Virus record (IMG/VR): IMGVR_UViG_3300040801_004314
Location: 36,665-100,664 of that record
Length of the DNA stretch: 64,000 nucleotides
Origin: a virus
Strand: one strand, 5' to 3'
The translations under genes were made by a program, and so were the position numbers. The notes below the pieces were generated by a model. The model did not search any database. It was not told the origin of the DNA and worked only from the letters and a program-made list of their open reading frames with translations. Shown here piece by piece: positions 52,776 to 61,530 of the stretch; within the stretch, counting starts at the first letter, position 1; every line of letters begins with the position of its first letter.

Positions 52776-53310
52776 TATTTTCTACTCTAACCTTGTCGTA
52801 TTTTATAAGTAATTTGAAAAAATTATTATACTCTAATAATGGATTGTCAACAGTTTTTTTACACCAATTATTATTGTTATTTAAATACTCGACTACCATT
52901 CCTTTTTTTAGATCATCATGTTTTTTTGGTTTCCAGTATCTAGTTTGATCTAGAAATGAGAATGATATACCATTTAATATGTAAGAAATTTTATCCTCAT
53001 CAGTGTTATAAACTGATAGTGTTAATAAATCTTCCCTACCATCGTGAAATATTCTTTTTATAGATTCATCGCCATTGTATTTTATGATACAGTCACTTAT
53101 ATCAAAATGGTTTAATAAAAATACTGAATTTTTTCTAAGCTCATCATTGCTAACATCATTTGTAGCTAGTACACTATCACCATAGACACCCTTAAAAAAA
53201 GTCTTAAGGTCTAAGATGTGATAACCCATGGCATACAAAACAGATACTACATCATCTATTTTATTACCATGGATTATCAAATAAGAGCTATTGATATTAG
53301 TTAGATCCAT
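52768..53310 (-). CDS. Hypothetical protein with SH3-like tail (180 aa)
   Basis: Unrecognised; N-terminal alpha/beta region (SYLIIHGNKIDDVVSVLYAM) and a C-terminal segment of barrel type (LKKGMVVEYLNNNNNWCKK, FFKLLIKYDKVRVE). It starts 3 nt downstream of the polymerase-like gene, so likely co-expressed with it. Function unknown. Confidence 0.5.
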   Translation of the reverse strand: MDLTNINSSYLIIHGNKIDDVVSVLYAMGYHILDLKTFFKGVYGDSVLATNDVSNDELRKNSVFLLNHFDISDCIIKYNGDESIKRIFHDGREDLLTLSVYNTDEDKISYILNGISFSFLDQTRYWKPKKHDDLKKGMVVEYLNNNNNWCKKTVDNPLLEYNNFFKLLIKYDKVRVENTK

Positions 53311-53313
53311 GAG

Positions 53314-54582
53314 TTATATATTAAAATTGAATTCTTTTGCTAATTCATCAACAAATATCTCTTGTGCCATCTCATAATGCTTAGATGGCACAGAAATACT
53401 ATCATGTACAGTGAATAAGTTAATGCTTGGCTCTTTTTCCATTATTCTTTTAACTATCCTATTAAAGATAAGGTTAGATTCTAGCCTTTGTAATTTATAA
53501 GATAGAACTTTATGATTATTATGTTGGTTCTTAAATATCGTTATAAATTTAAATATAGATGGAAATATTTTTTTAAATTCATTGTTTTTATCAAATTTAT
53601 CCTCTGTGTATATCTTATTCTTGCCAAATAATACGTTATAAGTTACTTTTTTAGCTGTTTTCTTTTTAGTTATACCCATTCTATCCATTATATATGAATA
53701 ATATTTCCCTTTTTTAACCAAATCTTTGAAAAATTTTAATTCTTCTTTATCCACCCAAGGACTGTTACATGAATCAATTAATTTAGCTAAAAACATAGGT
53801 TGAGAGTTATGTATATCAAGCTCTTTTAACTTATCACCATTTATAGATAAGCACTGTTGTCTTATAAAACTTCTAAGTACAGTAAAATTAGTATGCATTC
53901 TTCCATAATTATCAAAATGGTAAAATAGATCACCTTTTCTTATGGCTTCTATCGCATGCATATTTCTATTAAAGATATCATTTTTATCATCTTTGAGCAT
54001 ATTGATATATTCCTGAGCCTTTTTCATGTCTATATCTATTGTGAAAAGACTCTCTATCATCTTTCTTCTGACTAGAAATTCAATATTATATTCATTGTTA
54101 TTTATTTTCTCATCCTCATATAAACCGATTGCTCTTTTAATGTATTTTTTTAATAGAAACTTATCATAGTTTTTATACCTCCTTATTTTTTTATCTAATA
54201 TCTCTGGATTGAGTGAATAGCTATTAGAATGACTGCCTTTTAAGTAACCTCTTCCTTTAACTAATACTCCCTCATCAACTAAATAATCTACATAGATGTT
54301 ATAATGACTTCCATATCTCACTCTCATAACAGCAGAATTTAACTGAAAGGTGTTTCTTTTATAAATCAATACATTAAAAATACCTGTGTTTACTAAGTCT
54401 ATAATGTAACTAGATTTTAAGTTTTTATTTTTATATTTTACTTTCTGCACATCTAGTAAGTATGCTATTTCATCTGGTACAAATTGGTATATAAATTTTT
54501 TTGATTTTATTTTTTCAATAGTTTTTCTATCATCATCATAACTTTTATCGGTTAAGATTGGATTATTTTTTACTAAGCTCAT
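53314..54582 (-). CDS. Divergent family A polymerase-like palm protein (422 aa)
   Basis: No exonuclease domain; an N-terminal winged-helix-like region with YLVDEGVLVKGRGYLKG (about 100-115). The C-terminal part has the three palm motifs of the family A/T7-type superfamily: motif A KELDIHNSQPMFLAKLI (D256), motif B KTAKKVTYNVLFGKNKIY (K and Tyr with closing Gly320) and motif C FTVHDSISVP (H393, D394). FDNYGRMHTNFTVLR before motif A resembles the GR...N segment of such polymerases. It could be a primase-polymerase or plasmid-type replication polymerase. No family name is certain. Confidence 0.5.
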   Translation of the reverse strand: MSLVKNNPILTDKSYDDDRKTIEKIKSKKFIYQFVPDEIAYLLDVQKVKYKNKNLKSSYIIDLVNTGIFNVLIYKRNTFQLNSAVMRVRYGSHYNIYVDYLVDEGVLVKGRGYLKGSHSNSYSLNPEILDKKIRRYKNYDKFLLKKYIKRAIGLYEDEKINNNEYNIEFLVRRKMIESLFTIDIDMKKAQEYINMLKDDKNDIFNRNMHAIEAIRKGDLFYHFDNYGRMHTNFTVLRSFIRQQCLSINGDKLKELDIHNSQPMFLAKLIDSCNSPWVDKEELKFFKDLVKKGKYYSYIMDRMGITKKKTAKKVTYNVLFGKNKIYTEDKFDKNNEFKKIFPSIFKFITIFKNQHNNHKVLSYKLQRLESNLIFNRIVKRIMEKEPSINLFTVHDSISVPSKHYEMAQEIFVDELAKEFNFNI

Positions 54583-54596
54583 ATAATAAGTAGTTG

Positions 54597-55922
54597 TTAT
54601 TGTTTGTTTTTGTTGTCTAACGGATCAATACCTTTGCTTTTTTTGTCTTTTTTAGAATTTGAGTCACTTCCTTTTTCAAATTCATCATAAACATCTGGAT
54701 AGACTTGCCCCTCAGCATCCGTATCATATTTTATATCGAAAAAATCTCCAAAATCTAAAAGACCAGATTTGTTTAATTCTACCTCATGTACCATACCTAG
54801 GTGAATATCAATCATATTCGATATTTTATCAACGAATTTATTGAATAATACAACTGTGTTTTCAGTAAATATACCGATAGGCTTTTTCCTTTTCGTTTTA
54901 AAAGATCCTAGTATGACTTTAAAAATATATTCTAATTTCCTATGTTCTTTTATATATTCCTTGGTCAATTTGTTGTCGATAAGTTCTGTGTTTATTTTAA
55001 ATTTATCTTTATCGAAAAAATCTGGAACGACAAAATCAAATTTTAAAAGATCATCTTTGACTTCCGAAACATATATGTTGAAAAGTTTACACATTATGTA
55101 AATGTAGCATTCTTCTCTAGTATTTTCATCAATTTTTATATCTTCTAGATTCACTGACTGTGAAAAGTTAAGAAAGTTCACTAATATCAAAGTATAAACC
55201 TCAACGAATTCAGTATTATTAGTATTTTCTACTCTAGAGTATAAAGGATTCAATAACTGAAAAGATATATCGTCTTTTTTTGTCTTTATTATTATCTTTT
55301 CAATATTTTTTTGATAGTAATCACCATCCATTAAAAATGAATTATTTAAAGATGGGTTTAGTATTTTATAAAAGAAATAAGCAAAAGACTTTTCACCAAA
55401 TATATACTCTAAGTCATCCTCACTAGTATTTAAAAAGTATTTTATCGCTTCTTTCATACTTTCTGTTAGCTTTCCCTGAAATATAACAGGCACTACATCA
55501 ACGTTTAATAATCTTGAATATTCTTCTAATTCTTCTATATTAAATTTATATTTACCAGATTTATTTATAGATGTAAGCACCATGTTATTTTTAGGTGTTT
55601 TATCATATTCTATATTACCTGGTTGGTTATCTGGAAAATATTCGAAACAAAACCACCATTTTTTATTTAGTAATGCTTTGACTCTTTTATCCATGGAATT
55701 GAAATATTCAATAGCTGGATTATAATATTTTTGCATAGCAAGATCTATTAAGTTAATTGGTTTTGATGATAATGATTTTGGTTTAATAGTAAACTCTTCA
55801 CCATCCCAATTAACCCATATTTTACTTCCCTGTACATCCTCATATACTACTAACTCATCGTTCATCATATCATTAATGATATCATCTTCGTTAAGTCCAT
55901 TTAATGTAATTAGTTTACCCAT
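54597..55922 (-). CDS. Possible RNA-ligase/nucleotidyltransferase-fold protein (441 aa)
   Basis: The N-terminal part reads KIWVNWDGEEFTIKPKSL and then WWFCFEYFPDNQPGNIEY, PKNNMVLTSI, whose order matches motifs I, III and IV of nucleotidyltransferase ligases (K-x-DG, then aromatic-F-E). The catalytic Lys position of KxDG reads N here (VNWDG), so it may be inactive or use another residue. The rest is helical, with an acidic Lys-rich tail. Lies 14 nt ahead of the polymerase-like gene in one operon. Low-confidence fold guess. Confidence 0.4.
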   Translation of the reverse strand: MGKLITLNGLNEDDIINDMMNDELVVYEDVQGSKIWVNWDGEEFTIKPKSLSSKPINLIDLAMQKYYNPAIEYFNSMDKRVKALLNKKWWFCFEYFPDNQPGNIEYDKTPKNNMVLTSINKSGKYKFNIEELEEYSRLLNVDVVPVIFQGKLTESMKEAIKYFLNTSEDDLEYIFGEKSFAYFFYKILNPSLNNSFLMDGDYYQKNIEKIIIKTKKDDISFQLLNPLYSRVENTNNTEFVEVYTLILVNFLNFSQSVNLEDIKIDENTREECYIYIMCKLFNIYVSEVKDDLLKFDFVVPDFFDKDKFKINTELIDNKLTKEYIKEHRKLEYIFKVILGSFKTKRKKPIGIFTENTVVLFNKFVDKISNMIDIHLGMVHEVELNKSGLLDFGDFFDIKYDTDAEGQVYPDVYDEFEKGSDSNSKKDKKSKGIDPLDNKNKQ

Positions 55923-55954
55923 AATTCTTGATTTCTGTTTTTATCAATTATTCT

Positions 55955-56230
55955 TTATTTGTTGTCTAAAAAGCTTATAATTTTATGAATATTATCTTTG
56001 GTAAAGCCATACATCGGCTCACCACCATTTTTTAAATACTCACCATATAAATTATTATACTCATCTATTGTATAGAAGTTATTTGTTATATCACAAAATA
56101 CTACATCAGTATCATGACCAGTTACAGTTTTATTTTGAATCCCTGTTTCACCATATGCAGGTCCAACAGGTCCGACTAATTCAGTTCCTGAAATTTCTTC
56201 ATTTACAAATTGTTTAAATTTCTTAATCAT
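55955..56230 (-). CDS. Small protein with capsid-targeting-like N-terminus (91 aa)
   Basis: Starts MIKKFKQFVNEEISGTEL, with VNE (9-11) as a possible cut, close in form to MIKKFNKFLEE of the 473-residue protein. The middle has a Gly-rich GPVGPAYGETGI stretch and the C-terminus a helix. The start overlaps the preceding gene stop by 4 nt (ATGA). Confidence 0.5.
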   Translation of the reverse strand: MIKKFKQFVNEEISGTELVGPVGPAYGETGIQNKTVTGHDTDVVFCDITNNFYTIDEYNNLYGEYLKNGGEPMYGFTKDNIHKIISFLDNK

Positions 56231-56640
56231 AGTCTGGTTATTTTTTCAAAATATTCATCATGTTCTTCCAAAGAGTATACTTTTTTCTTTTCGTTATATA
56301 TAATATTATACAAGTACCTGTCGTGTATTTTGTGTGTAATATCTCTTTTCATATAAATATCATAAGATTCATTATTTCTATTTTCATTATCTGAAACTTT
56401 TACTATTTTTTCACCTATCTTCCCATTTCTGTCTTTTAGGTTACAAATAATACTTACTTTATTTTCTAACATATCTCTTAGTCTATAAAAGGTGTTAGTC
56501 ACTGAAAGCATCATAAAGTCTTGTCCATTGTTATAAATAGAAGAATATATTTTACTTTTCTTTTTATCAGTTATCTTTTTCTCTATTTTACCAAATCCAA
56601 AGAATATGTTTTCTAGCTTGTTATTTCTAATGATTTTCAT
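56227..56640 (-). CDS. Hypothetical protein (137 aa)
   Basis: The start chosen follows a TTAATATATAC element by 4 nt; an upstream in-frame ATG would add 17 hydrophobic residues lacking support. Strand-rich protein (KIYSSIYNNGQDFMMLSVTN, RDGYV-like loops absent) with a C-terminal RYLYNIIYNEKKKVYSLEE. Overlaps the following small gene. Function unknown. Confidence 0.45.
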   Translation of the reverse strand: MKIIRNNKLENIFFGFGKIEKKITDKKKSKIYSSIYNNGQDFMMLSVTNTFYRLRDMLENKVSIICNLKDRNGKIGEKIVKVSDNENRNNESYDIYMKRDITHKIHDRYLYNIIYNEKKKVYSLEEHDEYFEKITRL

Positions 56641-56644
56641 ATAG

Positions 56645-56654
56645 TATATATTAA
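56645..56654 (-). promoter_or_regulatory. TTAATATATA motif
   Basis: A copy of the recurrent AT element in the divergent gap before the tape measure gene, 4 nt from the leftward start codon. Confidence 0.4.
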
Positions 56655-56701
56655 TAAGAATACTTGATATTTTATATATACTTTGAAACAAAAGTTTTTA
56701 A

Positions 56702-59605
56702 ATGGATCAAAAGTTATTAAACGCCTTAGATAATATTAGTGAAGGTTTACAGCAATTAGCCGAGTCTTTAGCTGAAGATAAAGAAGCTAAATCAGCTACC
56801 GCAGAAGCCATACAGAGTGGTAACTTTGGTAAGCAACTACAAACTATTTCAGAAAATATTTCAGAAATAAAAACCAACACAGAGGAAATATTAAAAAACC
56901 AAAAAACTATTATTGACTTATCTAAAGAAAGGGAATCTAAAAAGACCCAAGATATTGAAGTCAGTAAAGAAAGGGAAGAACAGATATCCCGAGGGGTTGG
57001 GACTATACTTATGATAGCGGTGGCAGTATTAGCAATAGGTTCGGCTTTTAATTTGGTTGGGTCAGTAGATGTTTTATCAGTTATAGGACTTTCCTTGGCA
57101 ATCACAATAATATCCATAGCTTTTGAGAAAATTGCTAAATTGGATCTTGATGTTGAACAGGCATCCATTGCAAGTGGTGCTATAGTTGTTATGTCTATTG
57201 CCTTTGCTGTTTCTAGTTACTTTTTAGCTAGAACCTCAAATGTATCCCCATCACAATTTGCATCTTTAATAGTTATGTCATCAGCTTTTGCCATAATGTC
57301 TTATGGTATTAAAAATATGATAGATGCTTTTGATGGTGTATCATTAGGGCAAGTGGTAACTGCATCTATATTCATACCTATAATATTACCTGTTTTAGCA
57401 TGGTCTATTTCAAAAGCTTCTGGATATTTGGCAGAAACTAAATCCATAGGACTAGCATCCTTCTTCGGTGCTATTCTCACCAGTGGTGTTTTTGTAGTTT
57501 TGTCTTTTGCTATGAAAAATATAGTATCATCGTTTCAAGGGATGGACTTTGAGACTGCGGTGTTAGCTGCTGGGTTATCAAGTATATTATTTGTTGGGTT
57601 TTCTTTTGCGATAATGGCTTCTTCTAAATTCTTATCAGCAACTACGCCAATAGGTCTGAGTCAATTTTTCTCTGCTGCTATGGTTAGTGGTGTTTTTGTT
57701 ATATTATCTTTCGGTTTAAGGCAAATTATAAAATCCTTTCAAGGAATGGACTTTAAAACTGCCATTGTAGCATCAGCTGCAGCACCTCTTATTTTCACAA
57801 CATTATCATTGGCAATAATGGCTTCATCTCAATTTTTAAAAGATACAGCTAATATAGATTCATCTAAGATGTTGAACATACTTTTACTCAGTGGTACTTT
57901 AGCTGTTGCAGTATCTTTAATGATATTACCTATTAAGCTTATAGACAAATTAAAAGTTGGGTTAGGAACTGTTTTAAAAGGTGGTATTGCTATTGTTGCA
58001 ATAGCAGGTGTTATTGCTGCATCATCACAAATACTAAACTTAGGTAATTATGAAGATTATCCTAATTTAGATTGGATATCTGGTGTTAGTTTATCATTAT
58101 TAACATTTGGTGTAAGTGCGATTGGATTAGGACTCTTTGTAGCAGGTCCACAGGCTCTTATATTTGCAGCTGGTATGGCTGCTATATTAGGTGTAGCAGG
58201 TACTATTGTTGCAACTTCGAAAATATTACAAAATGGTAATTATAATAATACAGGAATGTATGATTGGGCAAAAAGTACTGCATTATTGTTTGGTACTTTT
58301 GCGCCTATTATTATTGCATTGGGAGCAGTTGGTATAGCATCTAGTGTAGTTCAAGCTTTTGGGGCTGATAATCCATTCGAAAAGGCAAATAGAATGATGC
58401 TTGATATTGCTAGTACAATAGTACATGTTTCATTTGAATTACAAAAAGGTAGTTATGCAGGTGGTCCTAGTGAAGATTGGGCAAAGGGTACTGCATTAGC
58501 AATAGGAGCATTTGCACCTGTGTATGAGGCTATAAGTAATAGTAAAGGCTTCTTTTCCTCGGGAATATCAGTGGAAGATATGACAAATGGGATTAGATCT
58601 ATATCGAACAGTATAATTGAGTCGGCAAGTATATTTAATAGTAATAGAGTTGGGTTTACAGGTTCTTATCCTTCTGAAAAATGGTCTAAAGGTGTTGGTG
58701 GTGCTATAACAGCATTTGCGCCTGTTTTCGACTTACTTATGGAAAAAACTGGATTCTTCACGTCAGGGAAATCTGTTATAAATGATATCAAAGATGGGAT
58801 TAAAGGCATAGCACAATCCATCGTAGAAGTTGCAGGTGTATTTAGTAGTGAGAATGTAGACTGGGAAAGCTATCCAGATAAAGAGTGGTCTAGTAATGTC
58901 GGTAAATCAATTGGGAGCTTTACTGCTATGGCTAAATATATTGATGACGAAGATGCTAACTATAAGAAAGTCTTATATACTGCAAATAAAATATCCGAAG
59001 TAGCAAGAATACTTTATGATAAAGATGGGATTTTCTCTACATCTATCGATTCTAACTATGTATCTGGGATATCAAAAAATATAATTGACTTCAATAATTT
59101 AGTTAAAGAAATAACTAATGAAGGGGATAGGTCATTTTTGGATAATGTTAGGGAGTCTGCATCTGATATATTCGCAACTGATCCAATAGTTAGAATTGCC
59201 AAAAGAATGGTTACATTAGCCGAAGGATATGATACATTAGCATCATCTCTTATTAATCTTGGAACAGCAATGAGATCACTTAACGTAACTGATTTCAACG
59301 ATATAGTTAAATTTACTGGACAAATAACTAATCCAGAAGCTTTTGATATACAAAAAACAGAAAGTGGTGCAAGTGGAAACGATGAAAATAATAATACAAA
59401 TGTTGTATCCGAAACCAAAAGTGATAAAAAACAAGCTAATGATGTATTAGAAGAAAAATTAGATAAGGTTATAGAGCTATTATCTAACATTGATAATTCA
59501 ACATCTTCCCTAAATAACATGCTTAGAGAGCTTTCAGAAGAAAATGAAGGTGACCCAGAAGAAGGATTTAAAGGATTTTTACAAAAAATGCATGATGGTT
59601 TGTAA
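56702..59605 (+). CDS. Probable tail tape measure protein (967 aa)
   Basis: A coiled-coil N-terminal region (1-95), then a long series of hydrophobic helices (about 100-560) with internal repeats of the SFQGMDFxTAxxAA type, two further repeated segments with KGSYAGGPSEDWAKGT and GSYPSEKWSKGV, and a charged coiled C-terminus. Length and composition match tape measure proteins, which fix tail length and pass through the host membrane during injection. It is the first gene of a rightward tail operon. Confidence 0.6.
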   Translation: MDQKLLNALDNISEGLQQLAESLAEDKEAKSATAEAIQSGNFGKQLQTISENISEIKTNTEEILKNQKTIIDLSKERESKKTQDIEVSKEREEQISRGVGTILMIAVAVLAIGSAFNLVGSVDVLSVIGLSLAITIISIAFEKIAKLDLDVEQASIASGAIVVMSIAFAVSSYFLARTSNVSPSQFASLIVMSSAFAIMSYGIKNMIDAFDGVSLGQVVTASIFIPIILPVLAWSISKASGYLAETKSIGLASFFGAILTSGVFVVLSFAMKNIVSSFQGMDFETAVLAAGLSSILFVGFSFAIMASSKFLSATTPIGLSQFFSAAMVSGVFVILSFGLRQIIKSFQGMDFKTAIVASAAAPLIFTTLSLAIMASSQFLKDTANIDSSKMLNILLLSGTLAVAVSLMILPIKLIDKLKVGLGTVLKGGIAIVAIAGVIAASSQILNLGNYEDYPNLDWISGVSLSLLTFGVSAIGLGLFVAGPQALIFAAGMAAILGVAGTIVATSKILQNGNYNNTGMYDWAKSTALLFGTFAPIIIALGAVGIASSVVQAFGADNPFEKANRMMLDIASTIVHVSFELQKGSYAGGPSEDWAKGTALAIGAFAPVYEAISNSKGFFSSGISVEDMTNGIRSISNSIIESASIFNSNRVGFTGSYPSEKWSKGVGGAITAFAPVFDLLMEKTGFFTSGKSVINDIKDGIKGIAQSIVEVAGVFSSENVDWESYPDKEWSSNVGKSIGSFTAMAKYIDDEDANYKKVLYTANKISEVARILYDKDGIFSTSIDSNYVSGISKNIIDFNNLVKEITNEGDRSFLDNVRESASDIFATDPIVRIAKRMVTLAEGYDTLASSLINLGTAMRSLNVTDFNDIVKFTGQITNPEAFDIQKTESGASGNDENNNTNVVSETKSDKKQANDVLEEKLDKVIELLSNIDNSTSSLNNMLRELSEENEGDPEEGFKGFLQKMHDGL

Positions 59606-59634
59606 ACTTATTTATAAAATATTATATAAGTGGT

Positions 59635-60063
59635 ATGAAAAATGTGTCAATTTTTAAAAAGATTAGCCTTTTCAATTACTACAAAAAGACAATTAAAAGT
59701 AATAGAGAAGAATTAAAGCTTAAGTTCAATATCAGAATTGATAAAGCTAAAAGAATGTACACTGTTCTCAATGTACCCAAAGAATTAATAGGCGAAGCTT
59801 ATTCTTTGAAAAAGCAAGATATAGATAAAATATCTGAAACTTATATAAAGAAATATAGCTCTGAGTTGAACGACTATTTAAATTCATTAGGTATAAACGA
59901 ATTACATGATTTTTACCAAATGAAAAAAGTTGGTAAATATTCATATCTTTTAGTATTTGGATATTCTTTATTTAAATCACAGAAGTATTATAACTATGTT
60001 TATTATGGATTATTGCCAATAAGCATTTTAGGAACATCTTTATTAATTTACACATTTTTATAA
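59635..60063 (+). CDS. Hypothetical protein with C-terminal membrane segment (142 aa)
   Basis: Basic helical N-terminal part and a single hydrophobic segment at the end (YGLLPISILGTSLLIYTFL). Directly downstream of the tape measure candidate, so perhaps a tail component. Function unknown. Confidence 0.5.
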   Translation: MKNVSIFKKISLFNYYKKTIKSNREELKLKFNIRIDKAKRMYTVLNVPKELIGEAYSLKKQDIDKISETYIKKYSSELNDYLNSLGINELHDFYQMKKVGKYSYLLVFGYSLFKSQKYYNYVYYGLLPISILGTSLLIYTFL

Positions 60064-60102
60064 ACTTTTTTATAAACACTTATATAAGTAAAAACAAAAA
60101 TT

Positions 60103-60528
60103 ATGGATAGATACACAGAATTATCAGAAGAAACGATTGAAGATTTCATTAAAATTTTTAGTCAAAAAGCATTTCCTATAGATATAGGATTTGAATTTAT
60201 TGGGGATTATAAGCAAAAAACCCTAATAAAAGTCTCTAAACTACCAGAAGATTTATCTTTCGTGGTTGGGAAGCAGGTTAAAGTAGTTATAAACGAAGAA
60301 ATGATGGATGTTTATGATGAAGAATCTATTAAGATCTTATTTGAACAAGAGCTTGATAAAATTGAATGTAACCTAGAAACAGGAAAAATCAAAATGAGAA
60401 AGACTGACTTAAACACATTTTCATCTATTGTGAATAAGTATGGTGTTGAAAAAGTAGCAAAGGCTAATCAGGTCGAAGAACTATATCAAGAGCAATCAAG
60501 AGATAAGCAATCAGAAAATATTATTTAA
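60103..60528 (+). CDS. Hypothetical tail-region protein (141 aa)
   Basis: Acidic alpha/beta protein with a domain resembling small tail assembly proteins (FVVGKQVKVVINEEMMDVYD ... FEQELDKIECNLETGKIKMRK). No recognised family. Its stop is 1 nt before the start of the next gene. Confidence 0.5.
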   Translation: MDRYTELSEETIEDFIKIFSQKAFPIDIGFEFIGDYKQKTLIKVSKLPEDLSFVVGKQVKVVINEEMMDVYDEESIKILFEQELDKIECNLETGKIKMRKTDLNTFSSIVNKYGVEKVAKANQVEELYQEQSRDKQSENII

Positions 60529-60529
60529 T

Positions 60530-60778
60530 ATGGACTCTAAGATAAGATTAAATGATATAGGAAAAGGCTTTGTTGAATCTCTTAGAGAAAAGTATCTAGC
60601 TGAAATGTCAGAAGCTAAGTCCACACTTAGACTTTACACTAACGGTTTAAGCGGAATAGGAGAACATTCAAAGATAACAGAAGAGCAAAACACCTGGTTA
60701 CAAAAGTATTCAGATGCGAAAGGAAAATTAGATGCAATAAATGATTTATTTGCATTAGAAGGTAATATTAACGGATAA
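60530..60778 (+). CDS. Hypothetical helical protein (82 aa)
   Basis: Helical small protein (MDSKIRLNDIGKGFVESLRE, KITEEQNTWLQKYSDAKGKL) between two other tail-operon genes. Function unknown; the tight spacing to the preceding gene supports co-expression. Confidence 0.5.
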   Translation: MDSKIRLNDIGKGFVESLREKYLAEMSEAKSTLRLYTNGLSGIGEHSKITEEQNTWLQKYSDAKGKLDAINDLFALEGNING

Positions 60779-60797
60779 ACAAAAAAAATAAAAATTT

Positions 60798-61445
60798 ATG
60801 AATAAACAGGATATACAGACAAATGTCGTAAAACCAGAATTAAAAACATTAGTTGGTGATGAGCAAAAACCAATTCTTGATGAGAAGCACGAGTTAGCCA
60901 TGGATAAATCAGCTGCTTTAGTTGAGAAATACATGAAAGATAATAATGGTAAGGGTAAACCCGATGAAGAAAAAGACAATCTATACAAAGAAGCATCAGA
61001 TCTTTTAAAAGATTATAATAAGGCTCAAATGGAAGCTAAGTATAACTTCTTTTTAACCAGACCACAGTACAATTTCTTATTTAACTTATTAGATAAGAAA
61101 ATGGAATATAATGTCAACACTGTCTTTATCGCTATCGAGTTATCTAGCCTATTATCTAGATTACAAGAAGGAAAATACACTAATGATACAGAAAGTATTA
61201 TGTATAGTGTGAATGCAACTGAAATTACTTATATTTATCACTTAATCTCTGAGCATAAGGTTAAGGGTCTTAGTAAAGAATCTTATATGTTTGCACAGGT
61301 TTTAAGAAGAATTGGGGATATTAGTAAATCTATTAACTATTATGACACCTTGGGTAAAAACCTTAGAAGTGATATCAGTAACTGGGTTGCATCTTTCGAA
61401 CCTAATGTTACATTAGAGCAAAAAGCTGAATTAAATCAGGAATAG
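60798..61445 (+). CDS. Hypothetical helical tail-region protein (215 aa)
   Basis: Mostly helical with two parts: a charged N-terminal region (to about residue 90) and a Tyr/Leu-rich helical bundle (FFLTRPQYNFLFNLLDKK, VFIAIELSSLLSRLQEGK). Last gene of the rightward tail operon, followed by a symmetric terminator. A virion assembly role is a guess from position. Confidence 0.5.
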   Translation: MNKQDIQTNVVKPELKTLVGDEQKPILDEKHELAMDKSAALVEKYMKDNNGKGKPDEEKDNLYKEASDLLKDYNKAQMEAKYNFFLTRPQYNFLFNLLDKKMEYNVNTVFIAIELSSLLSRLQEGKYTNDTESIMYSVNATEITYIYHLISEHKVKGLSKESYMFAQVLRRIGDISKSINYYDTLGKNLRSDISNWVASFEPNVTLEQKAELNQE

Positions 61446-61466
61446 AAACAATAAAGATTATAAACG

Positions 61467-61501
61467 AAAAAATCCCCTTGAATTAAGGGGATTTTTTTTT
61501 T
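61467..61501. terminator. Bidirectional terminator
   Basis: AAAAAATCCCCTT / AAGGGGATTTTTT around a short loop, between the convergent tail operon and the baseplate gene. Confidence 0.87.
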
Positions 61502-61530
61502 GCTTAAATTTTTTGTAATAAAATTACCAG

